A DNA stretch of 62,156 nucleotides, from NCBI GenBank assembly GCA_012026925.1, contig VEPJ01000150.1, forward strand, positions 1-62,156, in the 5' to 3' direction. This DNA is from Gammaproteobacteria bacterium. Its GTDB lineage: Bacteria > Pseudomonadota > Gammaproteobacteria > Steroidobacterales > Steroidobacteraceae. The position numbers were made by a program, and so were the translations under genes. The notes under the pieces were generated by a model. It ran no database searches, had not been told where the DNA came from, and worked only from the letters and a program-made list of their open reading frames with translations. Position 1 is the first letter of the stretch; the number at the start of each line of letters is the position of its first letter. Of this stretch, positions 1-12,576 are shown in pieces.

Positions 1-639
1 ACCTACGCCGACGTGAAGGCCGAGTGCGACATCTGCTGCACGTCGAGCAACGCGGCGGCGGTCGTCGAGTCCCTCAAGTCGGACACGGTGATCTTCCTGC
101 CGGACGAGTTCCTGGCGCGCAACGTGGCCCGCGAGACAGGCCGCCACGTGATCTTGCCGAGCGTGATGCGAAAGCCCGGACAAGCCGCCGATACCACCGT
201 CGAGCATGTGATGGTCGCCTGGAAGGGCCGCTGCGAGGTGCACGAGCTCTTCACGCCGTCGGACGTGGACGACGTCCGCAAGCAGTTTCCCGACGTGATG
301 ATCCTGGCGCACCCCGAGTGCAGCCCCGACGTCGTGGCCAGGGCCGACTTCTCCGGCAGCACGACGGCGATGATCAAGGCGGTCGAGAAATCGAAGGCGA
401 AGCGCTACCTGCTGCTCACGGAGTGCTCCATGGGCGACAATATCGTCGCCGCGCACCCGGAGAAGGAGATGCTGCGACTCTGCAGCCACCGCTGCCCGCA
501 CATGAACGAGATCACGCTCGAGCACACGCGCGACTCGCTGCAGCACATGCGCTGGGTGATCGACGTGCCGGAGGACATCCGGGTGCGCGCGCTGCGGGCG
601 GTCGAGCGGATGCTCGCCATCGGGCCGAAGGTCGATTGA
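1..639 (+). CDS. nadA: Quinolinate synthase NadA (C-terminal part, 5' end outside window)
   Basis: NadA condenses iminoaspartate with dihydroxyacetone phosphate to quinolinate in de novo NAD synthesis, using a 4Fe-4S cluster. The frame is open from base 1, so the N-terminal part is missing. Visible family signatures are ECDICCTSSNA near the left edge, LAHPECSPDVV, LLTECSMGDN and CPHMNEITLEH. Each carries a conserved cysteine, and together they account for the expected cluster ligands. The stop codon overlaps the start of nadB, so the two genes are translationally coupled and their products act in consecutive steps (NadB makes iminoaspartate). The reading is secure; only the missing start is uncertain. 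Confidence 0.95.
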   Translation, partial: TYADVKAECDICCTSSNAAAVVESLKSDTVIFLPDEFLARNVARETGRHVILPSVMRKPGQAADTTVEHVMVAWKGRCEVHELFTPSDVDDVRKQFPDVMILAHPECSPDVVARADFSGSTTAMIKAVEKSKAKRYLLLTECSMGDNIVAAHPEKEMLRLCSHRCPHMNEITLEHTRDSLQHMRWVIDVPEDIRVRALRAVERMLAIGPKVD

Positions 640-2204
640 AGCCGCCGATTCACACCGACATCCTGGTCATCGGCTGCGGCATCGCCGGCGGCACGGCCGC
701 GCTCGAGCTCGCGGAGGCCGGGCTCGACGTCGTGATCGTCACGCGTGCCGACGATGCCGCGGAGTCGAACACCTACTGGGCGCAGGGCGGCATCATCTTC
801 ACGGGCGAGGGAGATTCGCCGGAGCTGCTCGTGCAGGACGTGCTGCACGCCGGTGCGGGCATCTGCCGCGAGCAGGCGGTACAGATCCTCGCGCGGACCG
901 GCCCGCAGCTCGTGCAGTCCGTGCTCATCGACCGCCTCAAGGTGCCGTTCGACCGCCGGCCGGACGGCTCGCTCGCGCTCGGCCGCGAGGGTGGGCATTC
1001 GCTGCCGCGCATCGTGCACTCGGCGGACGCCACGGGGCGCGCCATCGAGAACGCACTCATCGCCGAGCTCAGGCGCCATCCGCACGTACGCTTCCTGACG
1101 CAGCACACGGCCGTCGACCTGCTGACGCCCGCGCACCACGGGCGCGACCGTCGCGCCATCTACGATCCGGTGTCCTGCGTGGGCGCCTACGTGCTCGACC
1201 AGGCGACGGGAGAGGTGGTGCGGTGCTTCGCGCGCGCGACGATCCTCGCGACCGGCGGCCTCGGCCAGATCTACCTGCGCACGACGAATCCGGCCGGGTC
1301 CCGCGGCGACGGGCTGGCCATGGCGTATCGCGCCGGCGCGCGCGTGATCAATACCGAGTACGTCCAGTTCCACCCGACCGCCTTCTATCACCGCAGCGCA
1401 CCGTGCTTCCTGATCACGGAGGCGGTGCGCGGTGCGGGCGCGAGGTTGGTGGACGAGCATCGCCGCACGTTCATGGAGCGTTACGACCCGGAGTGGAAGG
1501 ACCTCGCGCCGCGCGACGTCGTGGCGCGCGGCATCCACTCCGAGATGCTGCGGCGTGGGGTCAGGAACGTGTACCTCGACCTGGCCTCCTACATCCCGGC
1601 CGAGCGGATCCGCGCCGAGTTCCCGGAGATGCACCGCAGCTGCCTCGAGTACGGCATCGACATCACCCGGGACCTGCTGCCAGTCGTGCCGGCTGCGCAT
1701 TACTCGTGCGGCGGCGTCTGGGTGGACGAGCACGGGCAGAGCACCCTGCAGCGGCTGTACGCCGTGGGCGAGGTCTCCTGCACCGGCGTTCACGGCGCGA
1801 ACCGGCTCGCGAGCACGTCGCTGCTCGAGGGCCTCGTCTGGGGCCACCGTTCGGCGCAGCACCTCGTCGACAGCCTGGAGCCGCGCGGCGCCGCGCTCTA
1901 CGACGACATCCCGCCCTGGAAGCCCACGGGCGGCCAGGAGCCCGACCCGGCCCTGGTCGCGCAGGACGTGAGCTCGATCAAGAACATCATGTGGAACTAC
2001 GTCGGGCTCGTGCGCACGTCGCCACGCCTCGCGCGCGCGATCCGCGACCTGCGCAACCTCGAAGTGGAGATCGAGCGCTTCTACCGCGCGGCGGTGCTTT
2101 CCGACGAGCTGATCGGGTTGCGCAACTCGATCCGCGTGGCGCTCATCGTCACGCTCGCCGCCTGGGAGAACCGCGAGAGCCGGGGCTGCCACTACCGCGA
2201 GTAG
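636..2204 (+). CDS. nadB: L-aspartate oxidase NadB
   Basis: NadB is a flavoenzyme that oxidises L-aspartate to iminoaspartate, the substrate of NadA encoded just upstream. The 522-residue product starts with a Rossmann FAD site (GCGIAGG, about residues 11-17). It continues with the family signatures SNTYWAQGGI, QFHPTAFY, ITEAVRGAGARLVDE and, near residues 345-395, HYSCGGVWVDE followed by GVHGANRLAS. The chosen start is TTG, because it is the first start-type codon ahead of the FAD motif and it lies inside the nadA stop (a 4-base overlap). Extending the frame further left would run through nadA. The length is slightly under the usual 530-540 residues. Confidence 0.94.
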   Translation: MKPPIHTDILVIGCGIAGGTAALELAEAGLDVVIVTRADDAAESNTYWAQGGIIFTGEGDSPELLVQDVLHAGAGICREQAVQILARTGPQLVQSVLIDRLKVPFDRRPDGSLALGREGGHSLPRIVHSADATGRAIENALIAELRRHPHVRFLTQHTAVDLLTPAHHGRDRRAIYDPVSCVGAYVLDQATGEVVRCFARATILATGGLGQIYLRTTNPAGSRGDGLAMAYRAGARVINTEYVQFHPTAFYHRSAPCFLITEAVRGAGARLVDEHRRTFMERYDPEWKDLAPRDVVARGIHSEMLRRGVRNVYLDLASYIPAERIRAEFPEMHRSCLEYGIDITRDLLPVVPAAHYSCGGVWVDEHGQSTLQRLYAVGEVSCTGVHGANRLASTSLLEGLVWGHRSAQHLVDSLEPRGAALYDDIPPWKPTGGQEPDPALVAQDVSSIKNIMWNYVGLVRTSPRLARAIRDLRNLEVEIERFYRAAVLSDELIGLRNSIRVALIVTLAAWENRESRGCHYRE

Positions 2205-2220
2205 CGCGCCCCGTGCGCCG

Positions 2221-2646
2221 CTAGAAGGCGCGTGCGAGCTCGCGGACCGTGAAGACCATCAGCACGATCGAGCCGAGCGCGAAGATCGAGAAGCGCACGA
2301 CCACCCGGTTGAAGGTGGCCTGCACCAGCGAATGCACGACGCGCAGCGCGACGTACGCCCACCCGAGCTGCATTGCGAATGCGTCCCCGCCGCCGGTGAG
2401 CGCGGCGAAGAACATCAGGGCGTAGAAGATCGTCGGCTGCTCGTGCAGGTGGTTGTAGTTGTCCGCCACCGAACGCACGCCGGGACGCAGGCGGTGCACC
2501 CAGGTGCCGGGATAGGCCGCCTCCTGGGGATCGAGGCCCGCCTGCTTCATCGCGGGAATGCGCGTCGCGTACATCCAGATCCACATCACGAGCGTCCACG
2601 CGACGAGCGCGAGCACGGGTGAGAGGAATTCGGTGCTGGTCGGCAT
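2221..2646 (-). CDS. MAPEG-family membrane protein
   Basis: This is a small integral membrane protein of 141 residues with four predicted helices (about residues 8-27, 72-86, 92-112 and 118-135). The arrangement and the segment RPGVRSVADNYNHLHEQP are typical of the MAPEG superfamily (membrane-associated proteins in eicosanoid and glutathione metabolism). Bacterial members are mostly uncharacterised, so no substrate is claimed. The ATG is preceded on the minus strand by a GGGAGACCCCG-type ribosome site. The frame stays open far upstream, but that region has no membrane character and lies antisense to the next gene. It converges with nadB with 16 bases between stops. Confidence 0.8.
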   Translation of the reverse strand: MPTSTEFLSPVLALVAWTLVMWIWMYATRIPAMKQAGLDPQEAAYPGTWVHRLRPGVRSVADNYNHLHEQPTIFYALMFFAALTGGGDAFAMQLGWAYVALRVVHSLVQATFNRVVVRFSIFALGSIVLMVFTVRELARAF

Positions 2647-2722
2647 CGGGGTCTCCCTGTCTTCGGGTCGAGGCGCCAAGCCTAGCAGGGCGCCGGCGCA
2701 TCGGTAACAATTGACCCGCGCC

Positions 2723-3781
2723 ATGATCGTCTCGACCACACTCACGGGCAGCAACGCCGACATCATCCGCGACGCCCTCGCGTCCGTGGTGCGGCAGGTG
2801 GATCGCTGCCTCGTGATCGACACCGGAGCGAAGGACGATACGCTGGCCGTCGCCCGGGAGGTGGCCGGCGACAAGCTCATCGTGCGCGAATTCCCCTGGC
2901 GGAACGACTTCTCGGCGGCGCGCAACTTTGCGCTGCAGGCCGCCGTCGAGGCGGGCGCGAAGTGGGCCGTCACCGTGGACACGGACGAGCGGCTGGTGTT
3001 CGACGAGGGCGTGGACCTGCACAGGCTGCTCGCGAGGACCCGCTCGAACGTGCTGCTCATCGGGCACGTGGACGGCTCGTACTCCAAGGAGCGCATCATC
3101 CGGGTGCCCACGAAAATGCACTGGAGCGGCCCGACGCACGAGGCGCTGGACGGCCAGCGCGCGGGGGAGTCGGAGATCCTGCAGGGCGTGCGCTTCGAGG
3201 AACTCGCCAAGGACGCCGCGGCCCTGCGTGCGAAGTTCGAGCGTGATGCGGCCGTCCTCAGGGACTACGTGCGCGAGAACCCGGGCGTGCCGCGTTGGCA
3301 CTACTACCTCGGGGCGTCGCTGCACGACCTGCGCCGCTACGAGGAGGCGATCGAGGCGTTCAAGGCCTGCGCTGCGCTGCGCGGCTGGAACGAGGAGGGC
3401 GCCTGGGCCTGCTATCGGGCGGCCGACTGCTACTGCTCGCTCAAGCGCTGGAACGAGGCGATCGACATGTGCGCGCAGGGCCTGGCGCTCCGGCCGGCCA
3501 CGGCGGAACTCGCCTGGCTCGCGGGCTTCGCGGCCTTCAACGCGCGGCGCTACGAGGACGCGATCGCCTGGTCGAACATGGCCGTGGTGAACGGCTACTA
3601 CGACGGCGCGGGCCCGGGCTACACGCGAATCTCGTTCCGCTATCCGTACGCCCTGTTCGAAGGGCCTTACGAGGTGCTGCGCTGGACATTCGACCGCCTC
3701 GGCAACGCCGAGGCCGCGAAGGAGGCCGGCCGGGAAGCGGCGGCTGCCAAGAAGACGCGCCAGACCGGCGTCCGCGAGTGA
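2723..3781 (+). CDS. Family 2 glycosyltransferase with C-terminal TPR-like repeats
   Basis: The N-terminal 110 residues show a GT-A fold: IRDALASVVRQVDRCLVIDTG, the segment DFSAARNFAL and a DxD-type motif in VTVDTDERLVF (about residue 88). From about residue 175 the chain becomes helical and repeated, with ARNP-like and RRYEEAIEAFKAC, KRWNEAIDMCAQG and RRYEDAIAW units spaced about 34 residues apart, as in TPR domains. This layout resembles SunS-like or lipopolysaccharide-type transferases, but donor and acceptor cannot be read from sequence. Start ATG 2723 was preferred over an in-frame TTG 12 bases earlier. It converges with the next gene, leaving only 3 bases between stops. Confidence 0.82.
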   Translation: MIVSTTLTGSNADIIRDALASVVRQVDRCLVIDTGAKDDTLAVAREVAGDKLIVREFPWRNDFSAARNFALQAAVEAGAKWAVTVDTDERLVFDEGVDLHRLLARTRSNVLLIGHVDGSYSKERIIRVPTKMHWSGPTHEALDGQRAGESEILQGVRFEELAKDAAALRAKFERDAAVLRDYVRENPGVPRWHYYLGASLHDLRRYEEAIEAFKACAALRGWNEEGAWACYRAADCYCSLKRWNEAIDMCAQGLALRPATAELAWLAGFAAFNARRYEDAIAWSNMAVVNGYYDGAGPGYTRISFRYPYALFEGPYEVLRWTFDRLGNAEAAKEAGREAAAAKKTRQTGVRE

Positions 3782-3784
3782 GGG

Positions 3785-4762
3785 TCAGGCCTCCGGCAGC
3801 ACGACGACCTTGCCCACCACCTGACGCTGCAGCATCCGGCCCATCGCGGCCACGGCACCTCCGAGCGGCACGCGCTCGCTGATCATCGGCCGGACCTTCC
3901 CGGCGGCGAACCACTCGAGCAGCTGTTTCACGTTGCGCACGTGGCCGGCGGGGTCGCGCACCAGGGACTCGCCCCAGTACACGCCGACGATCGAGCGCTC
4001 GTTCAGCAGCGCGAGGTTGAGCGGGATCTTCGGGATGGTGCCCGCGGCGAAGCCGACCACGAGGTAGCGGCCGCGCCAGCCCGTCGAGCGCAACGCGGGC
4101 TCGGAATAGTCGCCACCGACCGGGTCGTACACGACGTCCACGCCCTTGCCGCCGGTGAAGTCCTTCACCGCGTCGCGCAGGTTCTGCCTCGTGTAGTCCA
4201 CCGTCGCGTCGGCGCCGGCCTTGCGGCAGGCCTCGAGCTTCGCTTCGCTCGAGGCAGCCGCCAGCACCCTGCCGCCCATCGCCTTGGCGATCTCGATGGC
4301 CGCGATGCCGACGCCGCCGGAGGCGCCGAGCACCAGGACCGACTCGCCGGGCTGCAGGTGGCCGCAGTCCTTGAGCGCCCTGAGGGAGGTGCAGTACGTC
4401 AGGAACGTCGCGGCGCCCGTCTCGAAGTCCATGCCGGGCGGCAGCGGCATCACGCGCATCTCGTCGACCACCGCTTCTTCCGCGAATCCGCCGAGCCCGA
4501 GCGCGACCACGCGATCGCCAAGCTTGCAGCGCGTGACCTCGGGTCCCACGGCGGAAACTACGCCGGCGAACTCGCTGCCCGGGGCGAACGGCAGGGGCGG
4601 CTTCACCTGGTAGAGGCCCTGCACCATCAATGCGTCGGGGTAGTTGAGCGCCGCCGCCTTGACGTCGATGCGGATCTGCCTCGGGCCCGGGTCGGGCGTG
4701 GGAACGTCCTGGATCGAGAGCCGGTCGAGTGGTCCGATCTCGGTGCAGAGCAGGCTTTTCAT
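3785..4762 (-). CDS. NADPH:quinone oxidoreductase (zinc-independent MDR family)
   Basis: The 325-residue product is a medium-chain dehydrogenase/reductase of the quinone oxidoreductase type. The N-terminal GroES-like domain contains AAALNYPDALMVQGLYQ and GSEFAGVVSAVGPEV. The nucleotide-binding site is GASGGVG (about residues 150-156), followed by VDVVYDPVGGDY. The catalytic zinc ligands of alcohol dehydrogenases are absent, which fits NADPH-dependent one- or two-electron reduction of quinones or enones. The ATG sits at the junction with good homology from MKSLLC onward, and the open frame extending upstream is not family-like. It follows the SDR gene by 40 bases on the same strand, so the two may be co-transcribed. 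Confidence 0.85.
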   Translation of the reverse strand: MKSLLCTEIGPLDRLSIQDVPTPDPGPRQIRIDVKAAALNYPDALMVQGLYQVKPPLPFAPGSEFAGVVSAVGPEVTRCKLGDRVVALGLGGFAEEAVVDEMRVMPLPPGMDFETGAATFLTYCTSLRALKDCGHLQPGESVLVLGASGGVGIAAIEIAKAMGGRVLAAASSEAKLEACRKAGADATVDYTRQNLRDAVKDFTGGKGVDVVYDPVGGDYSEPALRSTGWRGRYLVVGFAAGTIPKIPLNLALLNERSIVGVYWGESLVRDPAGHVRNVKQLLEWFAAGKVRPMISERVPLGGAVAAMGRMLQRQVVGKVVVLPEA

Positions 4763-4802
4763 GCGGATCCTCGCGCAGAGCGTCGTTGTCTGGAGGCCGG
4801 CA

Positions 4803-5576
4803 TCAGACGGCGGACGCGCCGCCGTCCACGGCGATGTACTGTCCGGTGATGTATGCGCCGGCGTCGGAGGCGAGCAGCAGCACGGTTCCCTTGAGGTCCT
4901 CGTCGCCACCGAGCCGCCCGAGGGGCGCCATCGCCACGACCTGCTTCTCGATGACGGACAGCAGTCCCTGCGACATCTTCGTCGGGAAGAAGCCCGGGCA
5001 GATCGCGTTCACGTTGATGCCGTACTTGCCCCACTCCGAGGCGAGCGCGCGCGCGAGGTTGATGTCCGCCGCCTTGCTCGCGTAGTACGCGATGGTGTTC
5101 ATTCCCGAGAAGCCGCCGCTCAGCCCCGCGACGGAGGAGATGACGATGATCTTCCCCGAGCGCTTCGGGATCATCACTCGCTTGGCCACCTCGCGGGACA
5201 GGTAGAAGAGCGCGTCAACGTTCAGGTTCATCACCTTGCGCCAGGCCTCGTCCGGGTAATCCTCGGCCGGGGCGCCCCAGGTCGCGCCGGCGTTGTTGAC
5301 CAGGACGTCGATCGTGCCGTAGCGCTCGAGCACGGCGTCCACGAGGCTCTTCGGTGCGCCCGGCTTGCCGAGGTCGTTCGTCACCGTCAGGACCTCGATG
5401 CCCTGGGCCTCGAGGTGCTTGCGAGCTTCCTCGAGCTCGTCGGCCTTGCGCGCCGAGATCGCCAGCTTCGCGCCCATCTCGCCGAGCGCCTCGGCCATCT
5501 GCAGGCCGAGCCCGCGTGAGCCTCCCGTGATGACCGCGATCTTGCCCGTCAGGTCGAACAGTTTCTTGACGCTCAT
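4803..5576 (-). CDS. Short-chain dehydrogenase/reductase (FabG-like SDR)
   Basis: A classical SDR of 257 residues. The cofactor motif TGGSRGLG is at about residues 17-24, NNAG at about 93-96, the catalytic serine lies in VISSVAGLSGG and the YxxxK active site is YYASK. The tail ASDAGAYITGQYIAVDGG is the usual end of this family. The lack of an acidic residue directly after the second strand and the SARKAD segment suggest NADP(H), but this is tentative. The substrate is unknown. It is transcribed toward the quinone oxidoreductase gene, so a shared role in carbonyl or enone reduction is plausible. Confidence 0.87.
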   Translation of the reverse strand: MSVKKLFDLTGKIAVITGGSRGLGLQMAEALGEMGAKLAISARKADELEEARKHLEAQGIEVLTVTNDLGKPGAPKSLVDAVLERYGTIDVLVNNAGATWGAPAEDYPDEAWRKVMNLNVDALFYLSREVAKRVMIPKRSGKIIVISSVAGLSGGFSGMNTIAYYASKAADINLARALASEWGKYGINVNAICPGFFPTKMSQGLLSVIEKQVVAMAPLGRLGGDEDLKGTVLLLASDAGAYITGQYIAVDGGASAV

Positions 5577-5634
5577 GCGTGTCTCCAGCGATGAATCCTG
5601 ATGATGGTATGCCAGTGCGCGGCCCGGGGCCGTG

Positions 5635-8334
<2,700 letters not shown>

Positions 8335-8464
8335 GGGCGGGTCTGCAGGCTGGTGGGAAGCCCTATCTTATCGGCAACGGCTCGTCGCGGGACTGGTCGC
8401 AGCCGGCTTGCCCGGCCCCCGCCGCACGGCTAGCCTCCGCGACCAGTTCCTGGCGGAGACTCGC

Positions 8465-10303
8465 ATGAAGAAGTTCCTCAAGGTCCTGGGCTGGACGGCG
8501 CTCGTGCTGGCCCTGGTCGGCGCCTACGCGGGTTACCGGATCATCCGGGGGCACCCCTTCACGATCAACGAGCTCGCGAACCGCCAGGCGTTCTTCTTCC
8601 TCGTCCGCAATCCGGAACTGTTCACGCAGGTCGGCATCGCCGACGGGACGATCTTCGACCGGCACTCCGGCCGGCTCGCGGCGGTGGGCGTCGAGAAGCG
8701 CGACTCGGACTACGACTTCGCGGACAGGTCGCTGGCCGAGGTCAAGGAGTTCGACCGGTCCAGGCTCGGCGTGCAGGACCAGATCACCTACGACATCCTG
8801 GTCGACTTCTACGGCTCGCAGGCCGGGTTCCGGAAGTTCCCGTGGCTGTCCTCCGAGGGGCTCTACCCGATCGCGCCGATGTGGGGCACGCAGGTGCAGC
8901 TCGCGAGCTTCATGGAAACCCAGCACGTCGTGAAGAACGAGAAGACGGCGCGCAACTACGTCTCGCGCCTCGAGGCCATGGGTGGCAAGCTCGACGCGCT
9001 CACCGCCGAAATGCAGCGCCAGTCTTCCATGGGCGTCGTGCTGCCGCCGTCGCTGCTCGAGAAGTCGATCGTCGTCATCGACGACACCATCCGCCCGCAG
9101 CCGGCCGAGAGTCCCCTCGTGACGACCTTCGTGGAGCGCATGCAGAAGGCGAAGGGCATCGACGCAAAGCTGCAGGCCGACCTGCGCGACCGGGCCGTGG
9201 CCGCCGTCACGAACGGCGTGTACCCGGCTTACCAGCGCATGCGCGAGGCGCTGGTGGCCGAGCGGCCGAAGTCGGCCGGCGTGGCCGCCGGGGTCGGGCG
9301 GCTGCCGGACGGCGCCGCCTACTACCAGGCGATGCTCAGGCAGTTCACGACCACCGACTACACGCCCGAGCAGGTCCACCAGCTCGGCCTCGCGGAGGTG
9401 GCGCGCATCGAGGGCGAGCTGGCCGCGCTGCTCAGGAGCCAGGGACTGACGGAAGGCACCGTCGCCCAGCGCATGAAGGCGCTCGGCGAGGACCCGCGGT
9501 TCCTGCTGCCGAACACGGACGAGGGCCGGGCGCAGCTGCTCGCGAAGTATCGCGCGATCCTGGAGGACATCGCGGCCCGCATGCCCGAGTACTTCCGGAC
9601 CATTCCACCGGGCAAGCTTGCCGTCGAGCGCGTGCCCGTCTCGGCCGAGAAGGGATCCGCCGGTGCGTACTACAACCCGGCAGCGATGGACGGCTCGCGC
9701 CCGGGCACGTTCTTCGCCAACCTGCGCGACACGGCGGAGACGCCGACCTGGGGCATGAAGACACTCGCCGTGCACGAGGGCATTCCCGGCCATCACTTCC
9801 AGATCGCCACGGCGATGGGACTGAAGGGGCTGCCGCTCATCCGCCAGCAGACGATCTACTCCGCCTATGCAGAGGGCTGGGCGCTGTACGCCGAGCGTCT
9901 CGCGGCGGAGATCGGCTTCTACAAGGACGATCCGTTCGGTGACCTGGGACGACTCCAGGCCGAGCTCTTCCGCGCCGCCCGGCTCGTCGTGGACACGGGC
10001 CTGCATGCGAAGGGCTGGACGCGCGAGCAGGCCATCGCCTACATGGTCGATACGACCGGCACCGCGGAAAGCGACGCGACGTCCGAGGTCGAGCGCTACA
10101 TGGGGTTGCCGGGCCAGGCCTGCGCGTACAAGGTCGGCCAGCTCAAGATACTGGAGCTGCGGGAGAAGGCCCGGGCCGAACTCGGCCCGAAGTTCAACCT
10201 GAGGGACTTCCACGCGGTGGTGCTGGAGAACGGCGCCGTGCCGCTCGGCGTGCTCGAGCGCCTCGTGGACGAGTGGATCGCGAAGGTCAAGTCGCAGGCT
10301 TAG
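8465..10303 (+). CDS. DUF885 family protein, putative membrane-anchored metallopeptidase
   Basis: The 612-residue product begins MKKFLKVLGWTALVLALVGAY, a single N-terminal membrane anchor or uncleaved signal, then runs as a large helical domain. The metal-binding motif HEGIPGHHFQ (about residues 435-444) is the DUF885 version of HExxH and is followed by the conserved EGWALYAERLAAEIGFY. DUF885 proteins are gluzincin-like and are mostly annotated as uncharacterised peptidases. The anchor implies action in the periplasm. Start ATG 8465 was chosen because it opens the signal segment and has CGGAGAC upstream; the longer frame has no such support. It converges with the next gene and overlaps it by 17 bases. 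Confidence 0.84.
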   Translation: MKKFLKVLGWTALVLALVGAYAGYRIIRGHPFTINELANRQAFFFLVRNPELFTQVGIADGTIFDRHSGRLAAVGVEKRDSDYDFADRSLAEVKEFDRSRLGVQDQITYDILVDFYGSQAGFRKFPWLSSEGLYPIAPMWGTQVQLASFMETQHVVKNEKTARNYVSRLEAMGGKLDALTAEMQRQSSMGVVLPPSLLEKSIVVIDDTIRPQPAESPLVTTFVERMQKAKGIDAKLQADLRDRAVAAVTNGVYPAYQRMREALVAERPKSAGVAAGVGRLPDGAAYYQAMLRQFTTTDYTPEQVHQLGLAEVARIEGELAALLRSQGLTEGTVAQRMKALGEDPRFLLPNTDEGRAQLLAKYRAILEDIAARMPEYFRTIPPGKLAVERVPVSAEKGSAGAYYNPAAMDGSRPGTFFANLRDTAETPTWGMKTLAVHEGIPGHHFQIATAMGLKGLPLIRQQTIYSAYAEGWALYAERLAAEIGFYKDDPFGDLGRLQAELFRAARLVVDTGLHAKGWTREQAIAYMVDTTGTAESDATSEVERYMGLPGQACAYKVGQLKILELREKARAELGPKFNLRDFHAVVLENGAVPLGVLERLVDEWIAKVKSQA

Positions 10304-10823
10304 CGGACGCGGAGGCCGCGTAACGCGCGAACGCGCCGAACTGCTCGCCGAGCGCCCGGTCCACCGCGGGCGCGATGGCGTCGAGCTTCTGCGACGCGTC
10401 GCCACTCATGCGGTAGGTCACGACGGCTTCGGTGCCGCCGTCCTTCGCGGCGAGCGACACCTTGAGCACCGCCGTCACGGCCATGTCCTGCAGCGGGCCG
10501 AGCGATCCGAGGATGCGGATCTGCTTCCCCGGCAGGGCCATGATGACCCGGCCGTGCTCGACGCTGTTCTCGCCCCAGGACTCGCAGTAGCAGCCGCCGG
10601 CGTGCGCGATCAGCTGCAGGTTTGCGTGGCTGCCCGACCACGTGTGCTGGTCGGGCCACCACAGCTCGGGATGCACGAGCGCCGCCCAGGTTGCCTCGGC
10701 CGTCGCGGCGACCTGGAAGCGGTGTTCGACGATCGCACCGTCGGGCGCGGCCAGCCGGACCTCGGCCAGGGAGATCGCGGGCACTGAGAGCGCCAGGCTG
10801 GCGGCAACGATCCGGAAACTCAT
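10287..10823 (-). CDS. SRPBCC (START/polyketide cyclase-like) protein with signal peptide
   Basis: A secreted or periplasmic protein of 178 residues. Residues 1-19 ([20 protein letters not shown]) form a signal peptide. The rest follows the SRPBCC fold used to bind hydrophobic ligands: [29 protein letters not shown] at the start, then [24 protein letters not shown] and a C-terminal helix ([17 protein letters not shown]). The start at 10823 gives the signal peptide and has GGAGGATCGAGCG in front; a longer frame to 10937 would add a low-complexity arginine-rich stretch. Ligand and role are unknown. It overlaps the DUF885 gene tail to tail. Confidence 0.78.
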   Translation of the reverse strand: MSFRIVAASLALSVPAISLAEVRLAAPDGAIVEHRFQVAATAEATWAALVHPELWWPDQHTWSGSHANLQLIAHAGGCYCESWGENSVEHGRVIMALPGKQIRILGSLGPLQDMAVTAVLKVSLAAKDGGTEAVVTYRMSGDASQKLDAIAPAVDRALGEQFGAFARYAASASAKPAT

Positions 10824-10935
10824 CGCTCGATCCTCCGCTCGGGGACCCGCCCGGGCGCGGCCCGGGATGTCATGTGGCGCGGCCGCGTGCCGAGCTAGAC
10901 TGCGCGTTGCGCCGCCGCGCATTGGAACCTTGAAC

Positions 10936-12570
10936 ATGACGACGATGCAATCCGTGACGGCCCACCCGGCCTGGCGGGCGCTCCAGGCCCATTACGAGGA
11001 CGTTCGCGACCAGCACCTGCGAGCCCTGTTCGCACAGGACCCGAAGCGTGGCGAGCGGCTCGCCCTCGAGGCCGTGGGCATCTACCTCGACTACTCCAAG
11101 AACAGGATCACGGACGAGACGATCCGGCTGCTCGTCGAACTGGCGGGCCAGGCGGGCCTGCGCGAACGCATCGACGCCATGTTCCGCGGCGAGCGGATCA
11201 ACGTGACGGAGCAGCGCGCCGTGCTGCACGTGGCGCTGCGCGCACCGCGTGGAGCCTCGATACTCCTGGATGGGGAGAACGTCGTGCCCCGGGTGCACGA
11301 GGTACTCGACCGAATGGCGGAGTTCGCCGACCGGATCCGGAGCGGGGCATGGCTCGGCCACACCGGCAGGCGCATCCGCAACGTCGTGAACATAGGGATC
11401 GGCGGGTCCGACCTCGGGCCCGTCATGGCGTACGAAGCGCTCCGCCACTACAGCGCGCGCGACATGACGTTTCGATTCGTCTCGAACGTGGACGGTACCG
11501 ACTTCGCCGAGGCGGTGCAGGACCTCGATGCCGCGGAGACGCTGTTCGTGGTCGCGTCGAAGACGTTCACGACGCTCGAGACGATGACGAACGCGCACAC
11601 GGCGCGGGACTGGTGCGTCGAGCGGCTCGGCGGCGACGAGCACGCGGTCGCCCGGCATTTCGTCGCGGTGTCCACGAACGCGCAGGCCGTGGCGAAGTTC
11701 GGCATCGACACCGCGAACATGTTCGGCTTCTGGGACTGGGTCGGCGGCCGCTACTCGATGGATTCGGCGATCGGGCTCGCCACGATGCTCGCGATCGGCC
11801 CGGAGAACTTCCGGGCCATGCTCGCCGGGTTTCACGCGATGGACGAGCACTTCCGCGAGGCGCCATTCGAAAGGAACCTGCCGGTGCTGATGGGCCTGCT
11901 CACCGTCTGGTACGCGAACTTCTTCCGCGCGCCGACGGTGGCGGTGCTGCCGTACGAGCAGTACCTGAAGCGTTTCCCGGCGTACCTGCAGCAACTGACG
12001 ATGGAGAGCAACGGCAAGAGCGTGCGGCTCGACGGCGGGCCGGTCGGCTGCGACACGGGTCCGGTGTACTGGGGCGAGCCCGGCACGAACGGGCAGCATT
12101 CGTTCTACCAGCTCATCCACCAGGGCACGCACCTGGTCCCCTGCGACTTCATAGCGTTCGGCCAGCCCCTGAACCCGATCGGGCCGCACCACGACCTGCT
12201 GCTCGCGAACGTGTTCGCGCAGGGCGAGGCGCTCGCCTTCGGCAAGACGCCCGCCGAACTGCGCGCGGAAGGCACGGCCGAGTGGCTGGTGCCGCACCGG
12301 ACGTTCGAGGGCAACCGGCCTTCCAACACGCTGCTGCTCGAACGGCTGACGCCAGCCGCGCTCGGCAAGCTCGTCGCGCTCTACGAGCACAGCGTGTTCA
12401 CGCAAGGCGCGCTCTGGCAGATCAACTGCTTCGACCAGTGGGGCGTCGAGCTCGGCAAGGTGCTCGCGAGCCGCATCGTCCCCGAGCTCGCCGGCGGCGG
12501 CGCGGAACTCGGGCACGACAGCTCCACCAACGCGCTCATCCGGCGCTATCGCCGGTTGCGGGGCCGCTGA
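10936..12570 (+). CDS. pgi: Glucose-6-phosphate isomerase
   Basis: Pgi interconverts glucose-6-phosphate and fructose-6-phosphate in the cytosol. The 544-residue sequence carries the classic signatures: [15 protein letters not shown] (about 80), [18 protein letters not shown] (about 155), [16 protein letters not shown], the catalytic segment TMESNGKSV (about 358), [19 protein letters not shown] (about 383) and the C-terminal [14 protein letters not shown] with the active-site lysine. Length agrees with the bacterial long form. The ATG opens the conserved N-terminus. It leads a three-gene run with the phosphatase-like gene 6 bases downstream. Confidence 0.96.
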   Translation: MTTMQSVTAHPAWRALQAHYEDVRDQHLRALFAQDPKRGERLALEAVGIYLDYSKNRITDETIRLLVELAGQAGLRERIDAMFRGERINVTEQRAVLHVALRAPRGASILLDGENVVPRVHEVLDRMAEFADRIRSGAWLGHTGRRIRNVVNIGIGGSDLGPVMAYEALRHYSARDMTFRFVSNVDGTDFAEAVQDLDAAETLFVVASKTFTTLETMTNAHTARDWCVERLGGDEHAVARHFVAVSTNAQAVAKFGIDTANMFGFWDWVGGRYSMDSAIGLATMLAIGPENFRAMLAGFHAMDEHFREAPFERNLPVLMGLLTVWYANFFRAPTVAVLPYEQYLKRFPAYLQQLTMESNGKSVRLDGGPVGCDTGPVYWGEPGTNGQHSFYQLIHQGTHLVPCDFIAFGQPLNPIGPHHDLLLANVFAQGEALAFGKTPAELRAEGTAEWLVPHRTFEGNRPSNTLLLERLTPAALGKLVALYEHSVFTQGALWQINCFDQWGVELGKVLASRIVPELAGGGAELGHDSSTNALIRRYRRLRGR

Positions 12571-12576
12571 CGCGCC

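Noticed and set aside
405-2192. A minus-strand open frame of about 595 codons across nadA and nadB
   Set aside because: NadA and NadB signatures are unmistakable on the plus strand; the antisense product has no recognisable family.
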